Below are positions 21,611-24,653 of a stretch of DNA of 24,653 bases, in pieces. The translations under genes and the position numbers were made by a program. The notes below the pieces were generated by a model. The model worked only from the letters and a program-made list of their open reading frames with translations, did not search any database and was not told where the DNA came from. Source of the stretch: Candidatus Saccharimonadota bacterium (lineage in GTDB: Bacteria > Patescibacteriota > Saccharimonadia > Saccharimonadales > Saccharimonadaceae); NCBI GenBank assembly GCA_905371595.1, contig CAJPLU010000010.1, positions 1-24,653 on the forward strand, read 5' to 3'. Position 1 is the first letter of the stretch; each line of letters begins with the position of its first letter.

Positions 21611-21930
21611 TATTTAATCTCCTTATTGTTAAGTTGGCGGGCGACGCGAACTTTAGCGCCGTCTTTGGTTGAGTAGCCAACACGGCTAGTTCGAGCAGAT
21701 TTTTCGTCGACGACGAGTGCCAGTTTACTCAAATCAACTGGTACTTGAATATCCTTTTTGCCGCCGCGCGGATTGAGCTGGTTCGGGCGGATGTGGCGAG
21801 TTTTGACGCCGACGCCTTCAACTAGCGCTGCATTTTGCTGCGGCAAGACGGCTAATACTTTACCGGTGGTGCCTTTGTTGGCGCCAGCGATAATTTTGAC
21901 AATATCGTCTTTGTGAATACGCTGAGTCAT
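21610..21930 (-). CDS. rplX: 50S ribosomal protein L24
   Basis: A 106-aa assembly initiator of the large subunit. The KOW motif is at the start (IHKDDIVKIIAGANKGTTGK), followed by VEGVGVKTRHIRPNQLNPRGG and a basic end. GGAGG precedes the start, which overlaps the rplN stop by one base. Confidence 0.95.
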   Translation of the reverse strand: MTQRIHKDDIVKIIAGANKGTTGKVLAVLPQQNAALVEGVGVKTRHIRPNQLNPRGGKKDIQVPVDLSKLALVVDEKSARTSRVGYSTKDGAKVRVARQLNNKEIK

Positions 21931-22298
21931 TAGAGTACCTCCGGAGCAAGGCTGATGATCTTCATGTAGCCCATGTCGCGTAGTTCGCGTGGTACTGGGC
22001 CGAAGACACGGGTAGCCTTTGGCTGTTTGTCATCGTTGATAATCACCACGGCGTTGTCATCAAAGCAAATGGTCGAGCCGTCCTTGCGGCGGATTTGGTC
22101 GCGGGTGCGAACTACCACAGCTTTAACGACAGATTTCTTCTTGACGTTGCCAGTTGGGCTGGCGTCTTTGACTGAACAGACGATCACGTCGCCAACGCGA
22201 GCATAGCGGCGGCGAGTACCGCCGAGAACGCGGATACACAATACTTCTTTGGCGCCGCTGTTATCAGCGACTTTGAGGCGGGATTCTTGCTGAATCAT
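21930..22298 (-). CDS. rplN: 50S ribosomal protein L14
   Basis: A 122-aa protein at the subunit interface. MIQQESRLKVADNSGAKEVL and VGDVIVCSVKDASPTGNVKK are family signatures, as is VFGPVPRELRDMGYMKIISLAPEVL at the end. Full length. Start overlaps the rpsQ stop by one base. Confidence 0.98.
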   Translation of the reverse strand: MIQQESRLKVADNSGAKEVLCIRVLGGTRRRYARVGDVIVCSVKDASPTGNVKKKSVVKAVVVRTRDQIRRKDGSTICFDDNAVVIINDDKQPKATRVFGPVPRELRDMGYMKIISLAPEVL

Positions 22299-22621
22299 TA
22301 TTTTTCCTCCTCGGTGTCGTGATCGTAGTCGACCTTGTCGTTAACTTCGCTGTTGACGTCGCTTTTGAGCTCGACTGAGCCTACTGAGCGCTTGACGATT
22401 TCGTCGAGCTGGAAGCTCTTGCGACGGCTGATCGGACGAGTTTCGACGATACGTACCGTGTCGCCCTTGCGAGCATCGTTCTTCTCGTCGTGTGCGGCGT
22501 ATTTACGAGTCACAGTGTACTGCTTCTTGTAAATCGGGTGCGTTTCGCGAGATGTCACGGTAACGGTAATCGTCTTGTCGGCGGCGTCTGACGTCACGAC
22601 GCCTGTCAATGTCTTTGCCAT
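22298..22621 (-). CDS. rpsQ: 30S ribosomal protein S17 with acidic tail
   Basis: A 107-aa protein; the OB-fold core (KTLTGVVTSDAADKTITVTV, KYAAHDEKNDARKGDTVRI, ETRPISRRKSFQLDEIV) fills the first 83 residues. A tail of about 24 residues, rich in Asp and Glu (NSEVNDKVDYDHDTEEEK), follows that is absent from most S17 proteins. An acidic tail on an rRNA-binding protein is unusual. Start overlaps the rpmC stop by one base. Confidence 0.95.
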   Translation of the reverse strand: MAKTLTGVVTSDAADKTITVTVTSRETHPIYKKQYTVTRKYAAHDEKNDARKGDTVRIVETRPISRRKSFQLDEIVKRSVGSVELKSDVNSEVNDKVDYDHDTEEEK

Positions 22622-22848
22622 TACTTATTCTCCTGTTCTGCTGCTAACTCTTGCGCACGGATCGCGGTGAGTAGACGCGCGATTTCTTTGCGAATTTGGC
22701 CGAGGGCGCGCGGATTGACGAGCTCGCCGGCTTTGTGGCTGCGACAGCTGTCGAGCAATTGCTGGCGCTTGGCGGCTAATTCAGCGCGCAGTTTGTCGAT
22801 TGATTTGACGACGCTGGCGGTCTTGGCGGTTTTCTTGGTTTCGGCCAT
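22621..22848 (-). CDS. rpmC: 50S ribosomal protein L29
   Basis: A 75-aa protein located near the peptide exit. The helical hairpin shows LRAELAAKRQQLLDSC and NPRALGQIRKEIARLLTAIR, matching L29. A short Lys/Thr-rich N-terminal extension (AETKKTAKTASVVKS) precedes it. Start overlaps the rplP stop by one base. Confidence 0.9.
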   Translation of the reverse strand: MAETKKTAKTASVVKSIDKLRAELAAKRQQLLDSCRSHKAGELVNPRALGQIRKEIARLLTAIRAQELAAEQENK

Positions 22849-23261
22849 TATGCTTCCTCCTTCTTAACAAATCGGACGCGGACTGGCAATTTGTGGCCGG
22901 CGAGGCGCATAGCTTCGCGGGCGATTTCTTCGCTAACGCCTTTCATCTCGAACATAACCGTGCCAGTTTTGACCTTGGCGACGTAGTATTCAGGGTTGCC
23001 TTTACCGCCGCCCATTTTCAAGCCCAAAGCTTTTTTGGTGACTGGCGTGTGCGGGAAAATGCGAATCCAAATCTTACCGCCGCGCTTGATGTAGCGAGTC
23101 ATTGCCTGGCGGGCCGCCTCGATCTGGCGGCTGGTAATACGCTCGTTGTCGAGACTTTGTAGACCATAATCGCCAAACGCGATATAGTTGCAGCGCGTAG
23201 CGTTACCGCGGTTTTTGCCGATGCGGACTTTGCGGTGAGCAACTTTTTTTGGTAATAACAT
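22848..23261 (-). CDS. rplP: 50S ribosomal protein L16
   Basis: A 137-aa protein near the A site. Signatures: MLLPKKVAHRKVRIGKNRGN, AFGDYGLQSLDNERITSRQI, MTRYIKRGGKIWIRIFPHTP, and MGGGKGNPEYYVAKVKTG. Full length. Start overlaps the rpsC stop by one base. Confidence 0.98.
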   Translation of the reverse strand: MLLPKKVAHRKVRIGKNRGNATRCNYIAFGDYGLQSLDNERITSRQIEAARQAMTRYIKRGGKIWIRIFPHTPVTKKALGLKMGGGKGNPEYYVAKVKTGTVMFEMKGVSEEIAREAMRLAGHKLPVRVRFVKKEEA

Positions 23262-23902
23262 TACTTCAAGCTCCTTTCACCTTTGTAAATCCATACTTTG
23301 ACACCAACGATTCCTGTACCGTTCGGGCCTTGAGCGCGAGCGACGTGAAAATCAACGTCGGCGCGCAGCGTATGCAGTGGTACTGAACCTTCGATAAACT
23401 TTTCGCGGCGGCTCATCTCGGCACCGTTAAGCCGTCCGGCGACCTCGATACGGATACCTTTGGCGCCAGCGTTGCGGCTGCTTTGAATTGCCATCTTAAC
23501 AGCGCGGCGGAAGTTAGCGCGACGTTCTAGCTGATGCGCAATGTTTTCGGCGACGAGCTTGGCGTTTAATTCTGGCCGGCGTACCTCTTCGACATTGATA
23601 CGAATCGGCAAGCTGACGATTTTTTCGATTTCCTTCTTGAGCTCAGCGATACCGGCGCCGCCACGGCCAATCACTACACCAGCTTTGGCGGTGTAGATAG
23701 TGATGGTGACAAGGTTGGCGCTACGCTCGATTTCGACTTTAGCGATTGTCGGGCGCGACGAGAACTTCTTCTCGATCAAGTCGCGAATCTTGCCGTCTTC
23801 GGCTAGCCAAACCGCAAAGTCTTTCTTGCTGGCGAACCAGCGCGAGTTCCAAGCTTTGCTGGTCTGGAGGCGGAAGCTCAACGGGTTAACTTTCTGTCCC
23901 AT
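23261..23902 (-). CDS. rpsC: 30S ribosomal protein S3
   Basis: A 213-aa protein at the mRNA entry channel. It starts MGQKVNPLSFRLQTSKAWNS; the KH domain GVVIGRGGAGIAELKKEIEK lies at about 75-95 and the C-terminal RREKFIEGSVPLHTLRADVD is intact. The gene follows rplV with stop and start directly adjacent. Confidence 0.98.
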   Translation of the reverse strand: MGQKVNPLSFRLQTSKAWNSRWFASKKDFAVWLAEDGKIRDLIEKKFSSRPTIAKVEIERSANLVTITIYTAKAGVVIGRGGAGIAELKKEIEKIVSLPIRINVEEVRRPELNAKLVAENIAHQLERRANFRRAVKMAIQSSRNAGAKGIRIEVAGRLNGAEMSRREKFIEGSVPLHTLRADVDFHVARAQGPNGTGIVGVKVWIYKGERSLK

Positions 23903-24328
23903 TTATTTCTTCTCCTCTTTTTCTGCTGGCTTAACAGCTTTTGCTTCAGTCTTCTTGGCAGGTTTCTTGATAACTTTCTCGACGCCTGAGACCTCGACTA
24001 GAATGTGGCTCGATTTTTTCTCGAACGGCAAGGCACGTCCGCGCGAAGCTGGCTTGTAGCGGCGCATGCGCGAACCAGCAGTAACGCTAAGAGTGGTAAT
24101 CTCTAAGCTTTTAGCGTCTAGGCCGTGATTCTCAACGGCGTTAGCAGCGGCACTTTTGATGGCTTTCTTGACAGCTAGAGCGGCGCGCTTCGGCGTGTGG
24201 TCAAGGATAACTTCGGCGTCAGCAACGCTGCGGCCGCGTACTAAGGCGGCGACTAGACCGACTTTGCGCGGTGCCTGGTCAACACCTTTGATCATCGCGC
24301 GAACTGTGTGAATAGTTGCTTCGGCCAT
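23903..24328 (-). CDS. rplV: 50S ribosomal protein L22
   Basis: A 141-aa protein lining the exit tunnel. The core has QAPRKVGLVAALVRGRSVAD, AALAVKKAIKSAAANAVENH and the tunnel loop RMRRYKPASRGRALPFEKKS. A Lys/Ala/Glu-rich tail of about 25 residues (KKPAKKTEAKAVKPAEKEEK) extends beyond the usual end. Start overlaps the rpsS stop by one base. Confidence 0.96.
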   Translation of the reverse strand: MAEATIHTVRAMIKGVDQAPRKVGLVAALVRGRSVADAEVILDHTPKRAALAVKKAIKSAAANAVENHGLDAKSLEITTLSVTAGSRMRRYKPASRGRALPFEKKSSHILVEVSGVEKVIKKPAKKTEAKAVKPAEKEEKK

Positions 24329-24594
24329 TATTTCTTATCCTTTCCACCGTGCTTACGGAACTTGCGGGTCGGACTAAACTCGCCTAGTTTATGACCAACC
24401 ATGTTTTCAGTAATAAGCACCGGTACGTGTACGCGACCGTTGTGCACTGCAAAAGTGAACCCTACCATCTCTGGCGTGATCGTGCTACTGCGTGCCCAGG
24501 TCTTTACCACGGTGCGGTCGCCAACTTTCAGCGCTGCCACTTTTTTGGCAAGCTTCGCGTCGACGAATGGGCCTTTTTTGAGTGAACGACTCAT
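24328..24594 (-). CDS. rpsS: 30S ribosomal protein S19
   Basis: An 88-aa head protein: MSRSLKKGPFVDAKL, TWARSSTITPEMVGFTFAVH, and VGHKLGEFSPTRKFRKHGG are all family signatures. Start is three bases after the rplB stop, with GAAGAGG inside the end of rplB as ribosome binding site. Confidence 0.97.
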   Translation of the reverse strand: MSRSLKKGPFVDAKLAKKVAALKVGDRTVVKTWARSSTITPEMVGFTFAVHNGRVHVPVLITENMVGHKLGEFSPTRKFRKHGGKDKK

Positions 24595-24597
24595 AGA

Positions 24598-24653
24598 CTA
24601 CCTCTTCCTCTTAGCTTCGTGACGACTGCGGACAATCATCTTATTAGTTGATT
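24598..24653 (-). CDS. rplB: 50S ribosomal protein L2, C-terminal fragment
   Basis: The last 17 residues, STNKMIVRSRHEAKRKR, then TAG at 24600-24598. This matches the basic L2 C-terminus (..(S/T)(N/D)K.IVR.R...). Position directly before rpsS is the standard S10 operon order. The rest lies beyond the right edge. Confidence 0.85.
   Translation of the reverse strand, partial: STNKMIVRSRHEAKRKR

Noticed and set aside
1..24653. CRISPR arrays, insertion sequences, transposases, phage genes
   Set aside because: No repeat-spacer pattern, no transposase or integrase motifs and no terminal inverted repeats with target duplications were seen. The only repeats noted are hairpins and the dus palindrome.

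Overview
The window is 24.6 kb of compact bacterial chromosome using the standard code (atpZ and atpG end in TGA, and Trp is TGG). Gene spacing is tight, the delta subunit of ATP synthase is shortened, and many genes appear to lack a 5' leader. My best guess is a Candidate Phyla Radiation bacterium, probably Saccharibacteria (TM7). This rests on gene content and style, not on any search.

Layout. (1) Position 1-77 is the start of rplF (L6), running off the left edge. (2) 217-1222 holds small housekeeping genes: a Nudix hydrolase, a glutaredoxin-like protein and a 70-aa unknown. (3) 1242-7804 is a complete F-type ATP synthase operon, atpZ-B-E-F-H-A-G-D-C, on the + strand. (4) 7815-9824 (minus) holds an atypical kinase-fold protein and a tRNA-dihydrouridine synthase with an in-frame palindromic insertion. 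(5) 9842-10809 (minus) is a strong promoter, a structured leader, a 60-aa ORF, tRNA-like modules, about 600 nt of densely folded non-coding sequence and an intrinsic terminator. I cannot assign it to a known RNA family, and it is the most novel-looking part of the window. (6) 10881-14231 (minus) is a UvrD-type helicase fused to a RecB-like nuclease. It is divergent from a 162-aa unknown that abuts a P-type cation ATPase (14293-17088, +). (7) 17169-20233 (minus) holds a short YcaO-like protein, a 171-aa helical unknown with foreign-looking codon use, and an ABC-F ATPase. (8) 20290-24653 (minus) is the S10/spc ribosomal protein operon: rplB (3' end), rpsS, rplV, rpsC, rplP, rpmC, rpsQ, rplN, rplX, rplE, rpsN, rpsH, then a strong terminator.

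The two ends belong together. In most bacteria rplF directly follows rpsH. Here about 20 kb separates them on the same strand, rpsH is followed by a perfect 17-bp terminator hairpin, and rplF has its own promoter. The whole middle of the window therefore sits inside a split spc operon.

Regulation. Seven genes or operons (Nudix, atpZ, kinase, dus, uvrD, the 162-aa gene, ABC-F) have a -10 box ending 6-7 nt before the start codon and no Shine-Dalgarno, so their mRNAs are probably leaderless. An eighth, the 70-aa gene, is nearly so. Genes inside operons, plus rplF, the glutaredoxin and the two G/C-rich oddities, have normal Shine-Dalgarno sites.
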